From Betaproteobacteria bacterium (GTDB taxonomy: Bacteria; Pseudomonadota; Gammaproteobacteria; Burkholderiales; SG8-39), in assembly GCA_016867955.1 (NCBI GenBank), contig VGIE01000030.1, positions 1-11,888 of the forward strand: DNA of 11,888 bases. The letters are read 5' to 3'. The position numbers were made by a program, and so were the translations under genes. Positions 1 to 6,351 of the stretch are shown here, in pieces. The notes under the pieces are model-generated. The model searched no databases. It had not been told where the DNA came from and saw only the letters and a list, made by a program, of their open reading frames with translations. The first letter of the stretch is position 1. Each line of letters starts with the position of its first letter.

Positions 1-1194
<1,194 letters not shown>

Positions 1195-1210
1195 CCGCGT
1201 ACGGATGCCG

Positions 1211-1266
1211 TGGCAGTAATTCATTGATCATGGTAATTTCAGTGCAGACTTTATCCTTAATTTGTC
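1211..1266 (+). promoter_or_regulatory. AT-rich promoter-like patch before the lipoprotein gene
   Basis: This short stretch is much richer in A and T than anything around it. Candidate boxes are TTGATC (1224-1229) as a -35 and, at poor spacing, CTTTAT (1249-1254); CTTAAT (1256-1261) is an alternative -10. If CTTAAT is used, transcription would start at about the ATG (1267) and the mRNA would be leaderless, which would fit the absence of a Shine-Dalgarno sequence. No box pair is close to consensus, so the promoter role is inferred from base composition and position. Confidence 0.3.
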
Positions 1267-2241
1267 ATGAAATGCATTCTTAACCTGGTGCTGCTGCCGA
1301 TCGCGCTGGCCCTGCTCGCCGGCTGCACCGCGGCGCCGCCTCGCCCGGTCGACAAGGGCATCGCTTTCGGACTCATGGGCGACACGCCCTACAGCGCCGC
1401 AGAAGCGGTGCGGCTCGACGCCCTCATCGACGAGCTCAACCGCGAGGAGCTCGCCTTCGTCGTGCATGTCGGCGACATCACCAGCGGCCGCGGGCCCTGC
1501 ACCGACGAATGGTTCGAGGCACGCAAGGCCCAGCTGCAGCGCATCCGCCACCCGGTGGTGATCATTCCCGGCGATAACGACTGGGCCGACTGCCGCCGCG
1601 GCGGCATGCAGCCCATGGAGCGGCTGGCGAAGTTCCGCGAGCTGTTCCACGCCGGCGGCGAAAGCCTCGGCGCCCGCCGCATACCGGTGGAGCGGCCAAC
1701 AGGCGAGTACGCGGAATTTCGCGAACACATGCGCTGGGAGGCCGGTGGCGTGCAGTTCGTCACCCTCAGCGTGCAGGGCGGCAACAACAACCTCGGCGGC
1801 CGCCGCGCCGTCACCGACGAGTACCGGCAGCGCATGGCCGCTGTCAACGACTGGCTGGCGCAGGCCGAGCAGCGCGTGGCCGAGCGCAGGCTTGCCGGCC
1901 TGGTCATCCTCATCCATGCCAACCCGGATTTCGAGGAAAGCTGGCTGAAGATGAAGCGGCCCGGTGCCTACGACGGATTTGCCGATTTCCGCGCCTCGCT
2001 GCGAGCGCTGGTCAAGCGCCTCGGCCGGCCGGTGCTGCTCGTGCACGGCGACTCGCACCGCTTCCAGCTCGACCAGCCGCTGCGCGACGCCGCCACCGGC
2101 GCAACGCTCGCCGGGTTCACCCGCGTCGAGGTGTGGGGGTCACCCTGGGTGCGCTGGGTGCGCGGCAGGCTCCATCCGGGCGCCGCCGTGCCGTTCAGCA
2201 TCACGCCTTCAGGCGCGCCGGACGCGCCTGCCGCTCACTGA
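1267..2241 (+). CDS. Calcineurin-like metallophosphatase, predicted outer-membrane lipoprotein
   Basis: This is a predicted metal-dependent phosphoesterase anchored in the outer membrane; its substrate cannot be read from sequence. The 324-residue protein starts with a lipoprotein signal peptide (MKCILNLVLL, lipobox LAGC with lipidated Cys20); the next residue is Thr, not Asp, so sorting to the outer membrane is expected. The fold's metal-site blocks follow: LMGDTPY (Asp39), VVHVGDITSG (Asp70), IPGDNDW (101-106), LVILIHANPD (His217) and LLVHGDSHRF (260-264). Two blocks deviate from the textbook GNH(D/E) and GHxH: here they read GDND and GDSH. I recall a proteobacterial subfamily with this pattern but cannot check it. 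ATG 1267 is the only likely start, since a TAA lies in frame three codons upstream; there is no Shine-Dalgarno sequence. The gene converges on the SDR gene, whose stop is 26 bases away, so it is probably monocistronic. Confidence 0.8.
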   Translation: MKCILNLVLLPIALALLAGCTAAPPRPVDKGIAFGLMGDTPYSAAEAVRLDALIDELNREELAFVVHVGDITSGRGPCTDEWFEARKAQLQRIRHPVVIIPGDNDWADCRRGGMQPMERLAKFRELFHAGGESLGARRIPVERPTGEYAEFREHMRWEAGGVQFVTLSVQGGNNNLGGRRAVTDEYRQRMAAVNDWLAQAEQRVAERRLAGLVILIHANPDFEESWLKMKRPGAYDGFADFRASLRALVKRLGRPVLLVHGDSHRFQLDQPLRDAATGATLAGFTRVEVWGSPWVRWVRGRLHPGAAVPFSITPSGAPDAPAAH

Positions 2242-2250
2242 GAGCGCGGC
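2211..2250. terminator. Possible hairpins between convergent genes
   Basis: Two GC-rich inverted repeats lie at the junction of the convergent lipoprotein and SDR genes. The first is AGGCGCG (2211-2217), a 5-base loop, and CGCGCCT (2223-2229), inside the last codons of the lipoprotein gene. The second is GCCGCTC (2230-2236) against GAGCGCGGC (2242-2250) with a two-base bulge, spanning the stop codon. Neither has a T-tract on either side, so they are not classical intrinsic terminators. A role in ending transcription is inferred only from position. Confidence 0.25.
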
Positions 2251-2267
2251 AGAGCGCAACGCCCCGC

Positions 2268-3035
2268 CTACTTCGGCCCCATTCGCAGGGCAGCGTCGAG
2301 GCGGATGGTGGCGCCATTCAGCATCGGGTTCTCGAAAATCTGCCGCACGAGCTGGGCAAATTCCGACGGCCGGCCAAAGCGCGGCGGAAACGGAATCGGC
2401 TTGATCAGCGCTTCCTGCAGTTCCTTGGGTACCGCGAACAACGCTGGCGTCCCGAAAACTCCGGGTGCGATGGTCATGACACGGATGCCGAAGCGGGCAA
2501 GTTCGCGTGCAACGGGCAGCGTCATGCTGACGACGCTTCCCTTGGAAGCCGCGTAGGCCGCCTGCCCGATCTGGCCCTCGAAGGCGGCCGCCGACGCGGT
2601 GTTGACGATTACCCCGCGCTCGCCCTCCTCGTTTGGATCTCCCTGGCTCATGGCCTCGGCCGCCAGGCGCAGCATGTTGAAGGTGCCCACCACATTGACC
2701 TGCAGCACACGGGAAAATACGTCCAGACGATGCACGCCGCCCTTGCCGAGGACGGCTTCGGCCGGGAAAATTCCGGCGCAGTTCACCAGCCCGTGCAGGC
2801 CACCGAAGGCGCTTCGGGCGAGGCCGATCGCCGCGCGGGCGGATGCCTCGTCGCAGACATCGGTGCGGATGAAGCGGGCGTTGCCGCCAAGTTCGCCGGC
2901 CGCTCTCTTGCCGACCTCTTCGTTGACATCGGCTATCACCACCCTGCCTCCATGCGCGACCAACTGCGTCGCGGTCGCATGCCCCAGCCCCGACGCGCCA
3001 CCGGTCACCACGAACGCTGAACCCTCGATCTTCAT
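2268..3035 (-). CDS. Short-chain dehydrogenase, HSD10-like (3-hydroxyacyl-CoA dehydrogenase type 2 family)
   Basis: This is a predicted cytoplasmic NAD-dependent dehydrogenase that probably oxidises a 3-hydroxyacyl-CoA or 3-hydroxy-2-methylbutyryl-CoA in fatty-acid or branched-chain breakdown. The 255-residue length is usual for a classical SDR. Visible are the cofactor loop TGGASGLG (11-18), Asp36 at the end of strand 2 (VVIADVN), which favours NAD over NADP, NCAG (85-88), Asn114, catalytic Ser148 and Tyr161-x3-Lys165 (YAASK). VNCAG, the long loop after RLAAEAMS, and the tail NGATIRLDAALRM closely resemble mammalian HSD17B10 and its bacterial relatives, and differ from FabG. I chose ATG 3035 because MKIEG begins directly before the first beta strand and AGGAAGG lies 8-14 bases upstream; the longer reading frame upstream gives only low-complexity sequence. 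The gene lies downstream of the alpha/beta hydrolase on the same strand and may be co-transcribed with it. The exact substrate is uncertain. Confidence 0.88.
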   Translation of the reverse strand: MKIEGSAFVVTGGASGLGHATATQLVAHGGRVVIADVNEEVGKRAAGELGGNARFIRTDVCDEASARAAIGLARSAFGGLHGLVNCAGIFPAEAVLGKGGVHRLDVFSRVLQVNVVGTFNMLRLAAEAMSQGDPNEEGERGVIVNTASAAAFEGQIGQAAYAASKGSVVSMTLPVARELARFGIRVMTIAPGVFGTPALFAVPKELQEALIKPIPFPPRFGRPSEFAQLVRQIFENPMLNGATIRLDAALRMGPK

Positions 3036-3087
3036 TGCCTGCCCCTTCCTCGATTGGCACTGCGGGACGGCCGACGCCGCGCCACGC

Positions 3088-3186
3088 CTACTTGCTGCGA
3101 AATACCCCCTCTGCCCCCAGTTCGCGTGCCAGCCCCTCGTTCGACAACCACGTGCCGGCGGCCGCGTCGCCCTGCAGGTAGGCCTT
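3088..3186 (-). other. In-frame C-terminal continuation of the alpha/beta hydrolase beyond an amber codon
   Basis: Immediately after the hydrolase's TAG (3187-3189) the same frame stays open for 32 codons to a second TAG (3088-3090). It begins KAYLQGDAAAGTWL and ends LGAEGVFRSK. Joined to the preceding AKAASTAF, this reads like the last helix of secreted alpha/beta hydrolases of this type, where a motif like AFW-x-AYL-x-GDAAA is expected. The stretch is therefore probably the genuine original C-terminus, separated by a single nonsense codon (TGG to TAG would be one transition). The family comparison is from memory; the open frame is seen directly. Confidence 0.7.
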
Positions 3187-3196
3187 CTAGAAGGCC
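3181..3196. repeat. 16-base perfect palindrome centred on the amber codon
   Basis: GGCCTTCTAGAAGGCC is a perfect inverted repeat with CTAG at its centre, and the hydrolase's premature TAG lies in the middle of it. As RNA it could form a 6-base-pair stem with a 4-base loop. It may be chance in GC-rich coding sequence: an ancestral TGG codon would already have given 7-base arms. Confidence 0.6.
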
Positions 3197-4089
3197 GTGC
3201 TGGCCGCCTTCGCGAAGCGGAAGATGATTTCCTCGCGCACGGGATCAAGCCGCGACAGGCGCGGCACGCCGTTGAACACCATGTGGTCGCCCTCGCGCAT
3301 CACCAGCAAGTGCTTTCCGGACGGGCGCATGTGCGCGAAGGGCAGCAACCGGTTCTCCGGCGTGCTGCCGTTGCCGACCACGTCGTCGTCGGCGGTGCCC
3401 GTGATGCTCAGGAACGGGATGGCGATGGGGCCGAAGCGCATGGCGTAATCGGCATCGGGGCCGGCCGCGGCCGGACTGAATGCGATGGCCGCAGCGATGC
3501 GCCGCTCCGGGTTCGATCCGAGCACCCCGATGTGCTCCCCGACAAGCGCGAGCGTGGTGCGTGTCCCGTACGAATGCCCGCTCATGCCGATGCGGGCCAC
3601 ATCCGCGCTCCGGAACGAGACATCCCCGGCGGCGCGCCGGCGTACCAGTTCGTCGATGACGAAGGCCAAATCGGCGTTGCGCTCGAGAAACTCGCGCCCC
3701 GACATGGCGGCGCGCAGCGCCCTGCGCGCGTCGCCGGGATCGCGCCCCCGCCACAGCGACTCGTCGCTGCCCGGATGCTGCAGGTGCACGCTGACGAAAC
3801 CGTGGCTGGCCCAGTGCGATCCCCACGTCGAGCCGCCGCCGCGCGAACCGCCGAGGCCGTGCGAGAACAGGATCACCGGAAAGCGGCCGTCGCCCTGCGG
3901 GACGTACATCCTCACCGCCACGCTGCGATCACGCGCCGCGTCGCGCCACGCGTCGTTGGCTACGCGCACCGCGTGCGGCCCGCCCTGCGCATAGCGGTTC
4001 ACCGCATCCGCGCGGGTGACGCTGGATGTCGCGAAAATCAGGACGGCTGCGAGACCCAGCGAAGGCAGGCGCGTGGCGATGGGTTTCAT
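3187..4089 (-). CDS. Secreted alpha/beta hydrolase (dienelactone hydrolase-like), interrupted by an in-frame TAG near the 3' end
   Basis: This is a predicted exported serine hydrolase of the dienelactone-hydrolase/PAF-acetylhydrolase-like group; its substrate is unknown. The 300 residues to the first stop begin with a signal peptide (MKPIATRLPSLGLAAVLIFA, probable cleavage near ADA at 27-29). The fold follows: PVILFSHGLGGSRGGG (oxyanion-side loop, about 71-86), the nucleophile elbow GHSYG (171-175, Ser173), a likely acid in GTADDD (Asp234-236) and His269 in EGDHMVFNG. The triad therefore lies before the stop. The frame continues family-like for 32 codons after the TAG (see 3088-3186), so the intact gene was probably 3088-4089, 333 codons plus stop. 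ATG 4089 is chosen because the signal peptide starts there; longer starts add an arginine-rich, non-coding-like stretch. No Shine-Dalgarno precedes it. Whether the truncated enzyme works is open, because the last helix usually packs on the core. Confidence 0.82.
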   Translation of the reverse strand: MKPIATRLPSLGLAAVLIFATSSVTRADAVNRYAQGGPHAVRVANDAWRDAARDRSVAVRMYVPQGDGRFPVILFSHGLGGSRGGGSTWGSHWASHGFVSVHLQHPGSDESLWRGRDPGDARRALRAAMSGREFLERNADLAFVIDELVRRRAAGDVSFRSADVARIGMSGHSYGTRTTLALVGEHIGVLGSNPERRIAAAIAFSPAAAGPDADYAMRFGPIAIPFLSITGTADDDVVGNGSTPENRLLPFAHMRPSGKHLLVMREGDHMVFNGVPRLSRLDPVREEIIFRFAKAASTAF

Positions 4090-4286
4090 GGTCGGACAAT
4101 TATGCGCGACTTTGCCGCCGGCGCGTTGCGGCGGACCTCGCCGCGAGCGGCGCCGCCTGCCCGCGGCGCTCGGCGTCCCTCCCACCGGCGCGCACCGCGC
4201 AGCTGCTGCGGCGGCCGCTGTGATAGGGTTGCGGTGCCGCGACCTGTCGGCACCAAGGCCTGCAACAGGGACAGACCGGAAAAATC
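4090..4286. promoter_or_regulatory. Divergent intergenic region with weak promoter candidates
   Basis: This 197-base gap separates the divergently transcribed hydrolase (-) and DUF1304 gene (+), so promoters for both should lie here. On the minus strand CATAAT (4104-4099) is a good -10 match, but it lies only about ten bases from the hydrolase ATG, implying a leaderless or nearly leaderless mRNA; I see no clear -35. On the plus strand the only hint is TGTGATAGGGT (4220-4230). GGA at 4278-4280 is a weak ribosome-binding site for DUF1304. The rest is GC-rich with no recognisable gene. Confidence 0.3.
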
Positions 4287-4643
4287 ATGAACCTCCTCGC
4301 CGATGCCGCCGTCATCCTGGTCGCGCTCCTGCACCTGTGGTTCCTCGTGCTGGAGATGTTCCTGTGGACGCGGCCGCTGGGCCGGCGCACCTTCGGCCTT
4401 ACGAAGGAGTTTGCCGAGGCCTCCAAGTCGCTGGCTGCCAACCAGGGCCTCTACAACGGCTTCCTCGCCGCGGGGCTGATCTGGGGCGCGGTGCTCGGCG
4501 ATGTCGCGCTCGAGCAGTTCTTCCTCGGCTGCGTCATTTTCGCCGGCGTGTTCGGCGCCGCCACTGTGAGCCGCAAGATCCTGTGGGTGCAGGCGCTGCC
4601 GGGCGCGATTGCGCTGGGCCTGGTCGTCGCGAATACGCCCTGA
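4287..4643 (+). CDS. DUF1304 family small integral membrane protein
   Basis: This is a 118-residue inner-membrane protein with no established biochemical role. It shows about four hydrophobic segments (roughly 5-27, 56-71, 76-92 and 100-115). The DUF1304 hallmarks are a first helix ending in HLWFLVLEMFLW (16-27), a short cytosolic stretch with FGL, and the signature ANQGLYNGFLAAGLIWG (51-67). Length is normal for the family. Start ATG 4287 has a modest GGA six bases upstream, and the first helix begins right after it. It is divergent from the hydrolase and converges on the MFS gene with only 25 bases between stop codons, so it is probably transcribed alone. The neighbours give no clear hint of function. 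Confidence 0.88.
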   Translation: MNLLADAAVILVALLHLWFLVLEMFLWTRPLGRRTFGLTKEFAEASKSLAANQGLYNGFLAAGLIWGAVLGDVALEQFFLGCVIFAGVFGAATVSRKILWVQALPGAIALGLVVANTP

Positions 4644-4668
4644 ATCCGGCGGCGGACCCGGCTCCAGC

Positions 4669-5886
4669 CTACGTCGCCGCCTCGCGCCAGTTCAGCCGCC
4701 GCGCAGTGCGGTACATCAGCGCGGCGACCAGCGCCGTGATCACCCCGAAGACCACCAGCGTGGACTTGGCGCCGAAGAGCTCGGCCAGGGTGCCCGTGGC
4801 GAGGCTTCCCAGGGGCATGACGCCGTAGTAGCACATCACGAACAGCGACATCACCCGCCCGCGCATGTCTTCGCGCACGAGGTGCTGCAGCAGCGTGTTG
4901 GCGCCGCCTGCGCAGAACACCACACCGAAACCGACCATCACCAGCACCGCGGCACCCGCCGCAGGCGCCGCCGTGAGCGGAAAGCAGGCCAGCGCGGCGC
5001 CCGCCACCGCCACTGCGATCGCCACGCTGCGCGGCAGGCGGTGCAGGCTATTCCATGTGGCCAGGTAGAAGCTGCCGGCCAGCGAACCCATGCCCGCCGC
5101 CCCGAGCAGCAGGCCGAGAAGTTCCGGGCCGGCGCCATAGACCTCGCGTGTAAAGTAAGGCATCAGCGTCAGGTAGGCGGTGGCAAAGAAAGCCACGGCC
5201 GCGGAGAACAGCAGCATCAGGCGGATGGTCGGCGTGTCTGCCGCGTAGGCCATCCCTGCGCCAATGGCCTGCAGCGGCGAGTCGTTGACCCGCGCCGGTG
5301 CGGGGGCCAGCCGCAACACGCTTATTGACAGGAAGGTCATGAGATAGGCCGCGCCATTGACCATGAAGCAGCCGGCCTCGCCGACCAGCGCCACCAGCAC
5401 GCCGCCGACCGAGGGCCCGACCAGGCGCGCGGTGTTGGTGGTGATGGCCACCAGCGCGATGGCATTGGGCAGGTCGCGGCCGTCGCGCACCAGCTGGATC
5501 GGGACAGCCTGTCTTATCGGCGCATCGAAGGCATAGAAGGCGCCGAGGATGAGCGACAACGCGACCAGGTGCCAGGCCTCGATCGTATCGGTATAGGTGA
5601 GCAGCGCCAGCGCCAGCGCCTGGCAGGCCACCAGCACCTGGTTGATCATCATCATGCGGCGGCGGTCGAAGCGGTCGGCCAGCATGCCGCCGACGGGCGC
5701 CAGGAAGAACAGCGCGATCTGCCCGGCAAAGCCCACTACGCCGAGCATGAATACCGATCCGGTGATTCGGTAGGTCAGCCAGCCCATGGCGACGAGCTGC
5801 ACCCAGCTGCCCATAGCGCCGCACAACTGGCCGATGAAGAAGGTCCTGAACTGGGGATGGCGCAGCGCGCGCAGGAATTCAGGCAT
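4669..5886 (-). CDS. MFS transporter, EntS-like (MFS_3) exporter
   Basis: This is a predicted proton-driven inner-membrane exporter of the major facilitator superfamily, closest in style to enterobactin exporter EntS and related efflux proteins; its substrate is unknown. At 405 residues it has the usual length for about 12 helices. It starts with the family's short amphipathic lead, LRHPQFRTFFIGQLCGAMGSW (first part at 8-27), and carries the loop 2-3 motif GGMLADRFDRRR (66-77), the FYAFDAPIRQ segment after helix 4, and the second-half counterpart REDMRGRVMSLF. ATG 5886 is preceded by GGGG at very short spacing, a poor ribosome-binding site. It follows the DUF2237 gene on the same strand after 71 bases containing a hairpin, so it could be read through from the thr operon or be separate. 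Its stop lies 25 bases from that of the convergent DUF1304 gene. Confidence 0.9.
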   Translation of the reverse strand: MPEFLRALRHPQFRTFFIGQLCGAMGSWVQLVAMGWLTYRITGSVFMLGVVGFAGQIALFFLAPVGGMLADRFDRRRMMMINQVLVACQALALALLTYTDTIEAWHLVALSLILGAFYAFDAPIRQAVPIQLVRDGRDLPNAIALVAITTNTARLVGPSVGGVLVALVGEAGCFMVNGAAYLMTFLSISVLRLAPAPARVNDSPLQAIGAGMAYAADTPTIRLMLLFSAAVAFFATAYLTLMPYFTREVYGAGPELLGLLLGAAGMGSLAGSFYLATWNSLHRLPRSVAIAVAVAGAALACFPLTAAPAAGAAVLVMVGFGVVFCAGGANTLLQHLVREDMRGRVMSLFVMCYYGVMPLGSLATGTLAELFGAKSTLVVFGVITALVAALMYRTARRLNWREAAT

Positions 5887-5895
5887 GTCCCCGCT

Positions 5896-5936
5896 GCCGC
5901 CGGCAAGCAGACGATACGTCAGCGCGGGCCGGCGGC
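5896..5936. repeat. Two-tier hairpin in the gap between the DUF2237 and MFS genes
   Basis: The outer arms are a perfect 9-base inverted repeat: GCCGCCGGC (5896-5904) and GCCGGCGGC (5928-5936). Nested inside is a second stem, GCaGACG / CGTCaGC around the loop ATA (5907-5923, one A-A mismatch). In the minus-strand transcript the 3' arm ends just upstream of the MFS ribosome-binding region and ATG (5886). No T-tract follows on either strand, so it is not a standard terminator. It may partly terminate or process the thr operon transcript, or control MFS translation; both roles are inferred. Confidence 0.5.
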
Positions 5937-5937
5937 T

Positions 5938-5967
5938 TCATCCGGCGTCATCCGGCATCATTCGGGA
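5938..5967. repeat. Three imperfect copies of a 10-base tandem repeat at the DUF2237 stop
   Basis: On the plus strand the units are TCATCCGGCG (5938-5947), TCATCCGGCA (5948-5957) and TCATTCGGGA (5958-5967). Read on the minus strand each unit carries TGA, and because the period is 10 the three TGA triplets fall in all three reading frames. The first of them in transcription order is the stop codon of the DUF2237 gene. Confidence 0.75.
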
Positions 5968-6341
5968 TCGTTGGCGTGCGCCCTGAGCACGGCCAGCGAT
6001 ACATAACGCAGCACATTCTGGTGCGTGGCCTCGAGGACGACCGCCGGCGCCCTGCCCGCCTGCCAGGCCTGCACCCAGCGCAGCACGTGCAGGCACCAGC
6101 GGTCTCCTGGGCTGAGTCCGCGAAAGCGCATCTCCGGCAGCGGCGTGACGAGGTCGTTGCCCTGCGCAACGCTGAATTCGAGGAACTCGCGCGTGGCCTT
6201 GATGCAGACCAGGTGCGCCACCTCGGCATGCCCCTGCGTCGCGCAGCAGCCGTCGCGGAAATAGCCGGTCAGCGGCGAATAGCTGCAGGCGTGCAGCTCG
6301 CCGCCGAGCACGTTCTTTTCGGTGGTGAGCAGCGTGCTCAT
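5958..6341 (-). CDS. DUF2237 family protein
   Basis: This is a small soluble protein of an uncharacterised but widespread bacterial family; no reaction is established. The 127 residues show the family's conserved blocks: KNVLGGEL (9-16), SPLTGYFRDGCC (22-33), FLEFSVAQGNDL (53-64), LSPGDRWCL (76-84) and PAVVLEATH (99-107). Conserved cysteines at 19, 32, 33 and 83 could bind a metal or form disulfides, but this is conjecture. There is no signal peptide. ATG 6341 starts 10 bases after the thrC stop, with AGGA about eight bases upstream, and is the natural start of the family sequence; the long open frame upstream merely shadows thrC. Position as the last gene of the alaA-hom-thrC run suggests co-expression with threonine synthesis but not a defined role in it. 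Confidence 0.88.
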   Translation of the reverse strand: MSTLLTTEKNVLGGELHACSYSPLTGYFRDGCCATQGHAEVAHLVCIKATREFLEFSVAQGNDLVTPLPEMRFRGLSPGDRWCLHVLRWVQAWQAGRAPAVVLEATHQNVLRYVSLAVLRAHANDPE

Positions 6342-6351
6342 GCCCCTGTCC

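Noticed and set aside
2133..3060. Other overlapping frames over the SDR gene (plus-strand 295 codons, minus-strand 283 codons)
   Set aside because: The SDR frame carries every catalytic motif in order; these frames have none.
3088..3189. Genome-wide recoding of TAG (for example pyrrolysine) as explanation of the amber codon
   Set aside because: TAG also ends mutS, SDR and MFS at normal family lengths, so a general reassignment is not supported; a local cause is more likely.
3036..3248. Longer N-terminus for the SDR, starting upstream at 3248
   Set aside because: The added residues are Arg/Pro-rich and lie across the hydrolase 3' end in another frame. MKIEG at 3035 has a good AGGAAGG and fits the family's start.
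4090..4286. Small gene or structured RNA in the divergent gap
   Set aside because: The only open frames are GC-rich with no motif or ribosome-binding site, and I see no strong stem-loop or tRNA-like pattern.
2599..4290. Long plus-strand open frame (563 codons) opposite the SDR and hydrolase genes
   Set aside because: It is antisense to two genes with clear motifs, has Arg/Pro/Ala-rich composition, starts inside the SDR gene and shows no recognisable domain. Such frames are expected opposite GC-rich coding sequence.
4644..4668. Terminator between the convergent DUF1304 and MFS genes
   Set aside because: The 25 bases contain no clear inverted repeat and no T-tract.
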